Origin: an uncultured Verrucomicrobiales bacterium
Lineage (GTDB): Bacteria > Verrucomicrobiota > Verrucomicrobiia > Verrucomicrobiales > Akkermansiaceae
Assembly (NCBI GenBank): GCA_937991965.1
Contig: CALKLP010000059.1
Span: 1-37,950 of the forward strand
DNA: 37,950 nt
Direction of reading: 5' to 3'
In this document: one piece after another, positions 8,364 to 17,320 of the stretch
Layout: each line of letters begins with the position of its first letter
Position numbering within the stretch: the first letter of the stretch is position 1
Notes under the pieces: model-generated
Databases searched by the model: none
What the model was told of the DNA's origin: nothing
What the model saw: only the letters and a program-made list of their open reading frames with translations
Position numbers and translations under genes: made by a program

Positions 8364-9245
8364 CTAGAGCTTTCCAGAAGCCAATAAGACGCAGGTCTGG
8401 AAGGCGATCGCGAAGAGGACGAGAAGACCGCCTGACATGGCGAGGAATTTGTTAAGCTGAGCAGGTGCTTTACACAAAAAGACGGCATTGAGTAGAACCC
8501 AAGCGATGATGATGACCCCGATTTCGAAGCCGATTTGGAGCTCGAGCCAATACCAAAGCGCGAGGATGCCCAGCGTACAGTGGGCGCCCATCATGAACAT
8601 AATCCGCTTATACATGCTGGCACCGAGTCGCACAGTGAGCGTACGCTTGCCGGTGGAGGTGTCCTCGTCCACATCACGGAGGTTATTAATGGCGATCAGG
8701 AAGCAGGAGAGCCAGCCGACAACCGCGCCGAGGAGAGCGGCTTCTGCTCGCCACTCGCCGGTTTGGATGAAATAGGTGCCTAGGGTAGCTACGAGCCCAA
8801 AGAAGAGGAAGACGAAGAGTTCGCCGAGTCCGCGGTAGGCGAGGGGGACAGGGCCGCCGGTGTATCCGTAACTCAGATAGAGGGAGGGAATCCCAATAGC
8901 GATGATGACCCAACCACGCTCCATTATGAGCACGATGGAGCAGAGGCAGGCGAGCCCGAGAAAGATTCCTGCCCAGGTAAAGACCGTTTTGGCAGAGACG
9001 AGACCACTGGCGGTTACGCGCTTGGGGCCGAGGCGTTGCTCGGTGTCTGCACCCTTATGGGCATCAATGGCGTCGTTAAAGAGATTGGTGGCGATTTGGA
9101 TACAGATCGTAGCCCCTAGTGTTGCCAGCATGAGGGCGACAGACCATTCAGCAGTGAGGTGGTAGGCAAGAGCGGTGCCGAGCCAGACTGGGACAATGGC
9201 AGCGGGTAGCGTTTTTGGACGAGCGGCTAAGAGTAAGGCTTTCAT
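8364..9245 (-). CDS. menA: 1,4-dihydroxy-2-naphthoate polyprenyltransferase
   Basis: MenA is an integral inner-membrane UbiA-family enzyme that attaches a polyprenyl chain to 1,4-dihydroxy-2-naphthoate in menaquinone synthesis. The 293-residue protein has the two Mg-diphosphate motifs of the family. These are NDAIDAHKGAD at residues 57-67 and RDVDEDTSTGKRTL near residue 190. The N terminus, ARPKTLPAAIVPVWLGTAL, is typical of MenA, and about eight hydrophobic helices are visible. No other men gene is in the window. Upstream there is TTCACC starting 36 nt before the ATG, but no good -10. The gene implies that this organism uses menaquinone. Confidence 0.93.
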   Translation of the reverse strand: MKALLLAARPKTLPAAIVPVWLGTALAYHLTAEWSVALMLATLGATICIQIATNLFNDAIDAHKGADTEQRLGPKRVTASGLVSAKTVFTWAGIFLGLACLCSIVLIMERGWVIIAIGIPSLYLSYGYTGGPVPLAYRGLGELFVFLFFGLVATLGTYFIQTGEWRAEAALLGAVVGWLSCFLIAINNLRDVDEDTSTGKRTLTVRLGASMYKRIMFMMGAHCTLGILALWYWLELQIGFEIGVIIIAWVLLNAVFLCKAPAQLNKFLAMSGGLLVLFAIAFQTCVLLASGKL

Positions 9246-9499
9246 GGAATAAAAGGGGGTAGCGCGCCCATCTTGGGTGAAAACATCGGCATCCTGCCGT
9301 ATGTTCTCTTTCTGCCGAAGGCACTAATCTCTCTTAAGTTTACACGCATGCTTCTAGAATATTGATTGTCTTGCTGGCATTCGCCAGATATTAGAACTGA
9401 GGCATGATGCCTCTGTTTACACGCTGGAAGCGTGTGCTACCCAATCCGTTAATTCATATCACAGGATGAGAGAATGCGGGCGGGACGCCCGCGCTCCCC
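9246..9499. repeat. Palindrome cluster between secDF and menA
   Basis: This 254-bp gap has no credible gene. It holds three small hairpins in a row: CTGGC-attc-GCCAG (9374-9387), GAGGCAT-g-ATGCCTC (9399-9413) and ACACGCT-gga-AGCGTGT (9419-9435). A copy of the GC-rich repeat follows at 9476-9499. None has a T-run, so they look like repeat elements or mRNA 3'-end structures more than intrinsic terminators. Confidence 0.6.
9476..9499 (-). repeat. GC-rich hairpin repeat, copy A
   Basis: Its core is GCGGGCG-TCC-CGCCCGC read on the minus strand, a 7-bp stem with a 3-nt loop, preceded on that strand by GGGGAGC. It abuts the secDF stop codon at 9500-9502. Further copies are at 26236-26259, 26353-26375 and 35118-35141. 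Confidence 0.85.
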
Positions 9500-11860
9500 T
9501 TATTCTACGATCGTGGCTTGATCGTCACGGAAGGCCGTTTTCATCACATCTTCACGGATACTCTCTTGGCCTTTTCGGCGCGCCCAGAGGTAAACGATAG
9601 GGGAGGCGATGAAGATCGAGGAGTAGGTTCCGACGATCACTCCGATGAGAATCGCAAAGGAGAAGTCTCTGAGGGCCTGTCCACCAAAGATGAAGAGGAC
9701 AAGAACCACGAAGAAGGTAGTCAGCGAGGTCAGCACTGTTCTGGATAGGGTGGAGTTAATGGCCTCGTTCATGAGGTCTTCAATATCACCTTTCTTGGTC
9801 GTGAGTGTTTCCCGAATACGGTCAAATACGACGATGGTGTCATTGATAGAGTAACCGGCAATCGTGAGGATGGCACCGACGTGAATGAGAGAGAACTCTG
9901 ACGATCCTGTGAGCCAACTGTAGAGGCCCACACATCCGAGAACAATGATCAGGTCGTGGAAGAGGGCGAAACACGCACCAACGGCGAAGGAGAACTCGAA
10001 TCGTAAGGTGATGTAGATCATGATACAACCCAGTCCGATCGCGAGGGCGATGAGGGAGTTCTTCAGGAATTCTTTACCAAGGGTCGCGCTGACGGTCTCG
10101 TTGGAGGCTTCCACCTCTGCGAGTTCAGGAATGTCCTTGCGGAGTTCCGCGGTGATGGCGGCGACGTCATCGGTCGCGCACTTCACGCTGATCAGCTTGC
10201 CAGAGGTTTGGGTCGTTTCTTCCTGCACGAGCGGTTGCTTTTCTAAGGTTAAATCCGCGATTTGTTCCTCGGCCTGCGCCGCCGTGATGTCGGACTCGCC
10301 GATCTGGAACTTGATTACCGATCCACCGAGGAAGTCGATCCCGAGTGTTTTTTCTCCACGCATGAAGAGGAGGCCTAGGGCAACTACGATAATTCCGATG
10401 GACAGCGGGAAGGCACCCTTACGCATGCTCATGAACGGGAAGTTCTTTTTCCCAAAGAGTTGCATGAAGTTGAGGTTCTTGATGAGCTTGAGATCATAGC
10501 CCCAATAGAAAAGAACTCGTGCGACTACAAGCGCAGTCAGAAGCGAGGTGAGGATACCAATGGTAAGCGTGATCGCGAACCCTTTGATCGTTCCTGATCC
10601 GAGGGACATGAGGATAATCGCAATGATGAGGGTGGTGATGTTGGCATCGAAAATCGCGGAGAAGGCTTTCTCGTAGGCGGTTTTGATCGCGGCGCCAACT
10701 GACTTGCCGGCATCCATTTCTTCGCGCAGACGCTCATAGATGAGAACGTTCGCATCGACGGCAACCCCGATCGTGAGGATGATTCCTGCAATCCCGGGAA
10801 GGGTGAAGGTAAAGCCGAACATCGCCATAACTCCGAAGAGAACCAGGATGTTCACTGCGAGGCCAAGAATGGCAATGATGCCAGCCATACGGTAGTAAGC
10901 GAGGATGAAGACAAGGGTGATTCCGAGACCAACGATCCCGGAGGTGATTCCTTGGTTCACGGTCGCTTTTCCGAGACGAGCGGATACTTCACGCGCTTCT
11001 TCGATTACCAGTGGATTGGTTAATGGGTTTTCTAAGCCATTGGCGAGACGGCGGCATTCCTCTTGGGAATCGAGGCCAGATACTTGAAAGTTACGCCCGA
11101 GAACGCCTTGAACGGTAGCACTACTGATGACAACACCATCAAGAACACACGCCATTCTGTCACGTCCTATCGTCATTTTCATGGTGGCTTCACGGAGCTT
11201 ATCTCCACCTTCACCATCGAGAGTGATTGCTACGACGCCGCGGTCTTCGGTCGCAACACGAGCTCTCTGCACGTTCTTACCGGTTACGATAACACGTCTG
11301 TTGATGAGCAGGTCGAAGGTGACGTCTTCTCCGTCATCATTCGTAGTTGTGTATTCTTTGAGCTCGAACCCAGGAACGCTCTTGCCTGCCTTTGCCTGGC
11401 CAACAAGTATCTCAGATTGTGGGTGCACGCCGCGAATTTCTAGCTTTGCGACTTGCTCTAGGCTCTCTTTAATTTGCTTGGCTTCCGCTTCAGTAGCGCC
11501 AGGCATTTCAACGATGATACGGTCTTCCCCTTGCTTTTGGAGGAGAAGATCTTTTGTTCCACCACCGCCGAGACGTTTCTCGATTGTGTCCATAGCGGAG
11601 TTAATGGCATCATCTGTGATAGGAAGCGGGTTTCCGGATTCATCTAAGTTGGGATCAATACGGACGGTGTAGGCATTACCGCCCACGATATCGATTCCTC
11701 CTTTTAGCTTGGCTACAGAAAGTGCACAGGCGGAAACGATGATGATTCCGAGGGTGAGAATCGTTCCGACATTACGACGGAAGCGATCTTTGTCCGCGAA
11801 GACGTAAAATAAAAGAAGCCCAAGGAGGGCTAAGCCGACGAAAAAGACTAAGTTTTGCAT
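9500..11860 (-). CDS. secDF: Fused protein translocase subunits SecD-SecF
   Basis: The 786-residue protein joins SecD (about 1-455) and SecF (about 485-786) in one chain. SecDF uses the proton gradient to help pull preproteins out of SecYEG on the periplasmic side. Visible SecD signs are GGIDIVGG at residues 54-61, the periplasmic P1 region, and GVAVDANVLIYERLREE at 365-381. The SecF half has GIDFLGG at 507-513 and DTIVVFDRIRE in its membrane domain. About twelve membrane helices are expected. The SecD half is shorter than E. coli SecD. It follows yajC by 12 bp, part of the conserved tgt-yajC-secDF order, and no Shine-Dalgarno precedes the ATG. Confidence 0.96.
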   Translation of the reverse strand: MQNLVFFVGLALLGLLLFYVFADKDRFRRNVGTILTLGIIIVSACALSVAKLKGGIDIVGGNAYTVRIDPNLDESGNPLPITDDAINSAMDTIEKRLGGGGTKDLLLQKQGEDRIIVEMPGATEAEAKQIKESLEQVAKLEIRGVHPQSEILVGQAKAGKSVPGFELKEYTTTNDDGEDVTFDLLINRRVIVTGKNVQRARVATEDRGVVAITLDGEGGDKLREATMKMTIGRDRMACVLDGVVISSATVQGVLGRNFQVSGLDSQEECRRLANGLENPLTNPLVIEEAREVSARLGKATVNQGITSGIVGLGITLVFILAYYRMAGIIAILGLAVNILVLFGVMAMFGFTFTLPGIAGIILTIGVAVDANVLIYERLREEMDAGKSVGAAIKTAYEKAFSAIFDANITTLIIAIILMSLGSGTIKGFAITLTIGILTSLLTALVVARVLFYWGYDLKLIKNLNFMQLFGKKNFPFMSMRKGAFPLSIGIIVVALGLLFMRGEKTLGIDFLGGSVIKFQIGESDITAAQAEEQIADLTLEKQPLVQEETTQTSGKLISVKCATDDVAAITAELRKDIPELAEVEASNETVSATLGKEFLKNSLIALAIGLGCIMIYITLRFEFSFAVGACFALFHDLIIVLGCVGLYSWLTGSSEFSLIHVGAILTIAGYSINDTIVVFDRIRETLTTKKGDIEDLMNEAINSTLSRTVLTSLTTFFVVLVLFIFGGQALRDFSFAILIGVIVGTYSSIFIASPIVYLWARRKGQESIREDVMKTAFRDDQATIVE

Positions 11861-11872
11861 AAGGTTAAGAGA

Positions 11873-12223
11873 TTAAGCTGCTGGTTCTTCTGGCTCAGGT
11901 TTAGCTGAGCCTTTTGGGACGACGCTGGAGATGTTGGCTAACTCCATTTTGATGAATACGCCTTCAGAGACACGAACACTACAGGTTTTTTCACTCTTGT
12001 GATTGATGACGCCGTGGATGCCGCCATTAGAGATGATTTCGTCTCCCTTTTTGAGAGCTGCTACTTTCTTCGCATGCTCCTTCTTCTGCTGTTGTTGTGG
12101 ACGAATGAGCATAAAGTAGAACAGAATGATCATTGCGATCGGGAAGATGAATCCACTCCCTAAGAATGATTGAACAGGGTTCGGGGCGGTTTCTTGAGCG
12201 AGTATTTGGAATAGTGCGTTCAT
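11873..12223 (-). CDS. yajC: Preprotein translocase accessory subunit YajC
   Basis: YajC is a small inner-membrane partner of SecDF. I place the start at the ATG at 12223, giving 116 residues (MNALFQILAQ...). A longer frame from 12310 would run into tgt and adds a non-conserved polar extension. One transmembrane helix (GFIFPIAMIILFYFMLI) is followed by the family signature RPQQQQKKEHAKKVAALKKG and then DEIISNGGIHGVI. The start lies one base after the tgt stop and secDF follows by 12 bp, so all three are likely one transcript. The C-terminal tail is acidic (KPEPEEPAA). Confidence 0.93.
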   Translation of the reverse strand: MNALFQILAQETAPNPVQSFLGSGFIFPIAMIILFYFMLIRPQQQQKKEHAKKVAALKKGDEIISNGGIHGVINHKSEKTCSVRVSEGVFIKMELANISSVVPKGSAKPEPEEPAA

Positions 12224-12224
12224 T

Positions 12225-13379
12225 TTATGAGAATTGTTGGGCGTTGTAACGTTTGATGAATTCTGTTTTGTATTCGGTGAAGCGACCTTCTTCAATCGCT
12301 TTTCTGGCATTCATCGTGAGGTTTAAGTAGAAATGCAAATTATGGAAAGAAAGCAACCTTAAAGCGAGAATTTCTCCCGCCTTGAGCAGGTGGCGTAAGT
12401 ATCCACGACTGAAATTCGCCAGGTGAGGATGGCAATCTTCGGTCAGCGGGCGGGCGTCTTTTGCGAATTTTTCATTCTTGACGTTGATGGGGCCGTCTAA
12501 GGTGAAGGCTTGTCCGTGACGTGCACAGCGGGTGGGGTGAACGCAGTCAAACATATCGACGCCGCGCCCAATCATTTCAAGGATTTGTGGCGGAGTGCCG
12601 AGCCCCATCGCATAACGGGGCTTGTTGTCAGGGAGAAATGGGACGGCGTTTTCGATCGCGCGAAACATTTCTTCCTCTGGTTCACCGACGGAGACGCCTC
12701 CGATGGCGTAACCGTCAAAGTCAAGGTCTGTGAGAGCCCGTGCTGAGCGTTCGCGTAAATCGGCGTAAACTGACCCTTGCACGATGCCGAATTGGAGCTG
12801 GCGCTCGGCGTCTGAACTTGCTTGTTCTAGGTGACCAGCGGCCGGCTTATTTTGCATGTGCCAGTCCTTGCAACGCTTCGCCCAGCGGGTAGTGAGATCG
12901 GTGGATTCCTCTGCATACTTGCGATCACAAGGGTAGGGCGGGCATTCATCATAAAGCATTGAAATATCAGAGCCGAGGGCAGACTGAATCTCCATACTAA
13001 CCTCCGGGCTGAGCATCATCTTGGAACCATCCAGGTGGTTTTGGAAGGTGACTCCTTCCTCGGAAATTTTTCTCAGTTTCGCTAAAGACCACACTTGGAA
13101 GCCTCCAGAATCGGTGAGGATAGGCTTATCCCAGCCTGAGAATTTATGGAGCCCTCCCAGCTCGCGAACGGTCTCATGTCCCGGACGGAGCCAGAGGTGG
13201 TAGGTGTTTCCTAAGATCACTTGTGCGCCCAGCTCTTCTACTTCTGCGGGATGCAGGGTTTTGACGGTGGCTTGTGTTCCCACTGGCATGAAAATGGGGG
13301 TCTGAATCACTCCGTGCGGAGTAGTGAGTTCGCCAGTGCGTGCCTGTGTATCTGGATCGTTATGGAAGACTTGGAACAT
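12225..13379 (-). CDS. tgt: tRNA-guanine transglycosylase, variant zinc site
   Basis: Tgt exchanges guanine-34 of GUN-anticodon tRNAs for preQ1, a step in queuosine formation. The 384-residue protein has TDSGGFQVWSL with the catalytic-region Asp90, GGVSVGEPEEEM near 227 in the substrate pocket, and FDCVHPTR with the nucleophile-position Asp278. Its pocket keeps the valine of bacterial preQ1-type enzymes. The usual C-x-C-x2-C zinc triad before N(Y/F)SR is not intact: here it reads TEDCHPHLANFSR, leaving Cys316 plus two histidines, while the later zinc-ligand His346 is kept. A TTGAAC element starts 41 nt before the ATG on this strand. yajC and secDF follow. Confidence 0.95.
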   Translation of the reverse strand: MFQVFHNDPDTQARTGELTTPHGVIQTPIFMPVGTQATVKTLHPAEVEELGAQVILGNTYHLWLRPGHETVRELGGLHKFSGWDKPILTDSGGFQVWSLAKLRKISEEGVTFQNHLDGSKMMLSPEVSMEIQSALGSDISMLYDECPPYPCDRKYAEESTDLTTRWAKRCKDWHMQNKPAAGHLEQASSDAERQLQFGIVQGSVYADLRERSARALTDLDFDGYAIGGVSVGEPEEEMFRAIENAVPFLPDNKPRYAMGLGTPPQILEMIGRGVDMFDCVHPTRCARHGQAFTLDGPINVKNEKFAKDARPLTEDCHPHLANFSRGYLRHLLKAGEILALRLLSFHNLHFYLNLTMNARKAIEEGRFTEYKTEFIKRYNAQQFS

Positions 13380-13672
13380 AGAAGGAGAATCACCAAAGCG
13401 GAAAAAGGAAAGGCGTTCAATCTAAATTCTTCTGGGCTTAACGCGTGGGTTGCGCATGTCTCGGGTGGCTCCTAGATCTCATGCGCAGAGCCTGCGCAGT
13501 AAAAATCGCGAGTGAAATGAGTAACTACTTAAACCTGTAATAGAAAAACAATAGAACCCCTATGTTTATTACTACGGATTAGCCCCCAACTATGGCTTCA
13601 AACGAGCTAGGCTAAACTTTTTATTGCAAACAAGGTTGAAATGATTCACCACAGCTGTAAATACTAACTATT
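13380..13672. promoter_or_regulatory. Divergent tgt / pdhC intergenic region with TGCGCA palindromes
   Basis: This 293-bp gap has no credible gene. It contains TGCGCATG (13451-13458) paired with CATGCGCA (13480-13487), which overlaps a second hairpin TGCGCAG-agc-CTGCGCA (13482-13498). The two folds are mutually exclusive. A promoter-like TTGAAA (13636-13641) lies 37 nt before the pdhC ATG, with AAATAC 17 nt later. TTGAAC (13415-13420, minus) fits a tgt -35. Confidence 0.5.
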
Positions 13673-14938
13673 ATGGCTGTTAACATCGAAATGCCCAAAC
13701 TCTCTGATACGATGACAGAGGGAACTGTTGTGAGCTGGAAAAAAGCTGAAGGCGACACCGTTGAAATGGGTGACATCATTGCGGAAATCGAAACGGATAA
13801 AGCGACTATGGAAATGGAAGCGTTTGACGATGGAGTGATGGCAAAAATTCTCGTCGCAGAAGGAGGGAAAGCCCCTGTCGGTCAACTCCTCGCGATCCTT
13901 GCAGAAGAAGACGAATCCGTAGAAGACGCGATTGCGAGCGCGGGCTCATCCGCTACTGCAGCCCCAGCAGCAGAAGCTCCTGCTGCAGAAACAGCTTCCT
14001 CAGCTCCAGCCACCGCCGCACCAACCGTAGCTGAAGATGGAACACGTATCAAAGCATCTCCACTTGCTAAAAAACTGGCGGCTGAAAAAGGCGTAAACAT
14101 CGCCACCGTTACAGGCACCGGCGCTGGCGGACGCATCGTTAAGGAAGACATTCTCAAGGCCGCGGCCAATCCTGCACCAGCTGCTGCTCCAGCGGCAAGC
14201 GCACCAGCAGCTCAAATGATGAAAGGGATCAGCCCTGTTGCTTCTGCAGATGACCAGAAGCTTCCTCTTTCCACCATGCGTAAGATCATTGCGGATCGTC
14301 TCCTCCTTTCTAAGGTGACAATCCCACACTTCTACCTTCACGTAGAGTGTGATGCTTCCGCCCTGATGTCGCTTCGCAAGCAGATCAACTCTCAGGCAGA
14401 AGTTACCCACGGCAACAAGTATACCGTAAACGACTTCATCATGAAAGCCGTAATCAACGCTTGTATGGCGGTTCCAGCAGTGAACGCCAGCTACGCAGAA
14501 GACCACATTGTCCAGTTCGGCAATGTTGGCGTTTCCGTCGCAATCGCGGTTGAGGACGGACTTGTTACTCCTGTCGTCAAAGCAGCACAGACTAAGTCTC
14601 TACTCCAAATCTCAAAAGAAGTTAAGGATATGGCCGTTCGCGCCCGTGACAAGAAGCTCCGACCAGATGAATATGATGGTGGAACCGTTACCGTTTCTAA
14701 CCTTGGTTCCTATGGCATTGAATCTTTCGACGCGATTGTGAATCCACCACAAGCAGCGATCATCTCAGTTGGTGGCATCTTTGAGAAGCCCATCGTCAAG
14801 AACGGTGAAATCGTTCCAGGCAAAGTCATGAACATCGGAGTTTCCTGTGACCACCGCGTTGTAGATGGAGCCGTTGCCGCGACCTTCATTGGCGAAATCA
14901 AAAAACTCATCGAGAACCCAGCTCTCATGTTGGTTTGA
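13673..14938 (+). CDS. pdhC: Pyruvate dehydrogenase E2, dihydrolipoyllysine acetyltransferase
   Basis: E2 forms the core of the pyruvate dehydrogenase complex and moves acetyl groups from lipoyl to CoA. The 421-residue protein has one lipoyl domain (residues 1-80) with the lipoylated Lys43 in EIETDKATMEME. An Ala/Pro linker and a peripheral subunit-binding domain near 125-160 (ASPLAKKLAAEKGV, GAGGRIVKEDI) follow. The C-terminal catalytic domain has the active-site HRVVDG starting at His394. The N-terminal signature MPKLSDTMTEGTVVSW is typical of pyruvate-type E2. E1 and E3 genes are not adjacent. The symbol follows the common use of pdhC for E2 (aceF in enterobacteria). The mRNA is probably near-leaderless. 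Confidence 0.94.
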   Translation: MAVNIEMPKLSDTMTEGTVVSWKKAEGDTVEMGDIIAEIETDKATMEMEAFDDGVMAKILVAEGGKAPVGQLLAILAEEDESVEDAIASAGSSATAAPAAEAPAAETASSAPATAAPTVAEDGTRIKASPLAKKLAAEKGVNIATVTGTGAGGRIVKEDILKAAANPAPAAAPAASAPAAQMMKGISPVASADDQKLPLSTMRKIIADRLLLSKVTIPHFYLHVECDASALMSLRKQINSQAEVTHGNKYTVNDFIMKAVINACMAVPAVNASYAEDHIVQFGNVGVSVAIAVEDGLVTPVVKAAQTKSLLQISKEVKDMAVRARDKKLRPDEYDGGTVTVSNLGSYGIESFDAIVNPPQAAIISVGGIFEKPIVKNGEIVPGKVMNIGVSCDHRVVDGAVAATFIGEIKKLIENPALMLV

Positions 14939-15298
14939 TTGTTAGATTCACCCTTGTGTAGTAAAAACACTATTGGAAACTCCTTGCTTCATGTCAGGGA
15001 GGGTTGATTATATCATTATTCATACTTCTGGTTTGTTTCGGCAAATTTGTAACTCCAACGTATTTATACATCGCCTCTTTAGTCGTAGCTTTCTTCTCTG
15101 ACCAAACACTTAGTAGAAAGATAGGATATATAGATCTAATTAGCTTAAGATTCAAGACCTTCTAGAAGCTCTTAATAAAGGCTAGCTTACGTGAAGCGGA
15201 ATATCGCACTGGGACCTTTGTGAAGCCGCTGAAAAAACTCTCAACTTTTTCGTAAACGGCACTTGCTCTTTAAGTTAGAGCCATTCAACGATGCATTC
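14939..15298. other. Intergenic region with possible small ORF remnant
   Basis: This 360-bp AT-rich gap between pdhC and the ABC-F gene has no confident gene. A frame from a TTG at 15004 to a TAG at 15163-15165 (53 codons) reads as one or two hydrophobic helices (ISLFILLVCFGKF, YLYIASLVVAFF) followed by a short polar tail. AGGGAGGG directly abuts that TTG, too close for a normal ribosome site. It may be a decayed or very small membrane protein gene. The final 36 bp before the ABC-F start hold its candidate -35, TTGCTC, at 15263-15268. Confidence 0.3.
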
Positions 15299-17272
15299 AT
15301 GATTGCAGTGCAAAATTTACGGGTAGAGTTTGGCCCGCGGGTTCTTTTTGATGACCTTTCCTTTGTGGTGCAACCCAAGGAGCGTATTTCCTTTGCTGGT
15401 CATAATGGGGCAGGTAAATCCACGCTTCTAAAATGCATAGCTGGGATCATCTCGCCCAACTCTGGTAAGATCGCGAAACCAAAGCATTACGAGATCGGCT
15501 ATCTCCCGCAGGAGGGTATTCATATCAAAGGGATTTCCCTCTTCGATGAGACCATGAAGGCCTTCTCCGGAGTTCAAGAGCTGCAACAGCTCATCGATGA
15601 TAAGTCCGAAGAGCTACAGGAAGTTGACCCCAAGACGGAGGAATTCATGACCTTGTTAGAGGAAATTGGCGATCTAGAGCTCAAGCTGGAAGGCAACGAC
15701 CCCTCCAAAATCAAACCGCAAGTCGAATCTGTGCTAAAAGGACTCGGCTTCAAGGGTGACGACATGCAGCGCGACTGCTCCGAGTTCTCCGGAGGCTGGC
15801 AAATGCGGATCGCGATGGCGAAGCTCTTCCTCCAAAAGCCGGAACTCCTCCTACTGGATGAACCGACCAACCACCTCGACTTTGAGACCCAAATCTGGAT
15901 GGAGAATTTTCTGCGCACCTACCCAGGAGCGATAATCCTCATTTCGCACGACCGAGCGCTCCTAGACACCCTCACAACCCGCACCATCGCCTTCTCCAAG
16001 GGACGAGCGGAAGAATACTCAGGCAACTACTCCTTCTACGAGAAAGAATCCGCGCACCGCAAGGAAGTGCTCAAAAAGCAACGCGCTTCTCAGCAAAAGG
16101 AAATTGCCAAGACCGAGGACTTCATTAACCGTTTCCGTGCTAAAGCCTCGAAGGCCTCGCAAGCGCAATCCCGCCTGAAGCAACTGGAGAAAATGGAAGT
16201 GATCGAGGTCGAGGATGACGATGTCTACATGGACTTCCGTTTCCCAGATCCGCCCGCCTCTATGCATAGCGTGGTGAAGGTCCATGGCGCTTCAAAACAT
16301 TATGGGGATAAGATCATCTTCCCTCCCTTTGATCTCGAGTTCACCAAGGGCGAGAAAATCGCGATCGTGGGGCCTAACGGAGCGGGGAAGTCGACCTTTT
16401 GTAAGCTGATCACCGATGAACTAGAACCCTCCTCGGGCTCGATTGAACTCGGTGGAAAGGTCTTACCGTCCTTCTTCTCGCAAAACCACGCCGATGAATT
16501 AGACCCTACCAAGACAGTTCTCGAAACCGTGGAAGAAGTCGCGACCCGTGAAGCGGCTGCCTCTGCCCGAAACATTCTCGGATGCTTTCTCTTCCGTGGC
16601 GATGATGTCTTTAAGAAAGTGGGGATTCTCTCAGGTGGAGAGCGCTCCCGCGTCGCGCTTGTGCGCATGCTCGTGAAGCCGGCGAACTTCCTCATTCTGG
16701 ATGAGCCGACGAACCACCTTGATATGCAGTCCCAAGATGTGCTTCGAAACGCCCTCACCAACTACCCGGGCACGATCGTGATTGTCTCGCACAACCGTGA
16801 CTTCCTCGACCCGCTCGCAGAGCGCACGATCGAGTTCCAACCCGCCCAAAAGCCCACCATTTATCACGGCAACCTCAGCTATTATCTCGATAAAAAAGAG
16901 GAACAAAAGACCGCTGCGGTCGCCGCTACCAGAGGAGCGGCCCCCTCCGGAACCAGCGCGCCAAAAGCCCGCACCGGCAACCGAAAGGAGCAACGCAAGC
17001 GTGAAGCCGAAAACCGACGTATCCGCAAGGAAAAGCTCGCCCCGCTCGAAAAACAGCTCGAAGCCACCGAAGGGCAAATCGCTGAGATCGAAGCCGCCCA
17101 AGCGAAGCTCACTGAGCACATGAATTCCCCAGAAACGGTCGCCGATGGCAAAAAAATGCAAGAAGCGACCATCGCCTACAGCGCCCTCGCCGAAAAGCTA
17201 GAAAACGCCTACAGCGACTGGTCAAAAATCACGGCTCAGATCGAGACCGTGACGGCGGAGTTGCAAAATTAA
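15299..17272 (+). CDS. ABC-F family ATPase (Uup/YheS-like)
   Basis: ABC-F proteins are soluble twin-ATPase factors that act on ribosomes, not transporters. From the ATG at 15299 the product is 657 residues. The upstream TTG in the same frame would add 12 residues and coincides with the likely -35 element, so I reject it. The first ATPase has Walker A GHNGAGKST at 34-42, signature FSGGWQMRIAMAK and Walker B LLLLDEPTNHLDF. The second has GPNGAGKST near 358, LSGGERSRVALVRM and LILDEPTNHLDM. A charged linker with RFRAKASKASQAQSR lies between them, and a C-terminal coiled coil (EQRKREAENRRIRKEKL) follows a KK-rich loop. The coiled-coil tail suits Uup or YheS types. Which subfamily it belongs to is not settled. 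Confidence 0.92.
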   Translation: MIAVQNLRVEFGPRVLFDDLSFVVQPKERISFAGHNGAGKSTLLKCIAGIISPNSGKIAKPKHYEIGYLPQEGIHIKGISLFDETMKAFSGVQELQQLIDDKSEELQEVDPKTEEFMTLLEEIGDLELKLEGNDPSKIKPQVESVLKGLGFKGDDMQRDCSEFSGGWQMRIAMAKLFLQKPELLLLDEPTNHLDFETQIWMENFLRTYPGAIILISHDRALLDTLTTRTIAFSKGRAEEYSGNYSFYEKESAHRKEVLKKQRASQQKEIAKTEDFINRFRAKASKASQAQSRLKQLEKMEVIEVEDDDVYMDFRFPDPPASMHSVVKVHGASKHYGDKIIFPPFDLEFTKGEKIAIVGPNGAGKSTFCKLITDELEPSSGSIELGGKVLPSFFSQNHADELDPTKTVLETVEEVATREAAASARNILGCFLFRGDDVFKKVGILSGGERSRVALVRMLVKPANFLILDEPTNHLDMQSQDVLRNALTNYPGTIVIVSHNRDFLDPLAERTIEFQPAQKPTIYHGNLSYYLDKKEEQKTAAVAATRGAAPSGTSAPKARTGNRKEQRKREAENRRIRKEKLAPLEKQLEATEGQIAEIEAAQAKLTEHMNSPETVADGKKMQEATIAYSALAEKLENAYSDWSKITAQIETVTAELQN

Positions 17273-17320
17273 GCATTTCCTAAATTTCGCTTTGCACTTG
17301 TTGGGTAGATCTGGCAACTC

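Noticed and set aside
12224..12310. Longer yajC start inside tgt
   Set aside because: It would overlap tgt by 86 bp and add a non-conserved polar extension. The ATG at 12223 gives the normal YajC N terminus.
15263..15298. TTG start giving a 12-residue longer ABC-F protein
   Set aside because: The TTG belongs to the likely -35 (TTGCTC), the added residues are not family-like, and the ATG at 15299 fits the promoter spacing.
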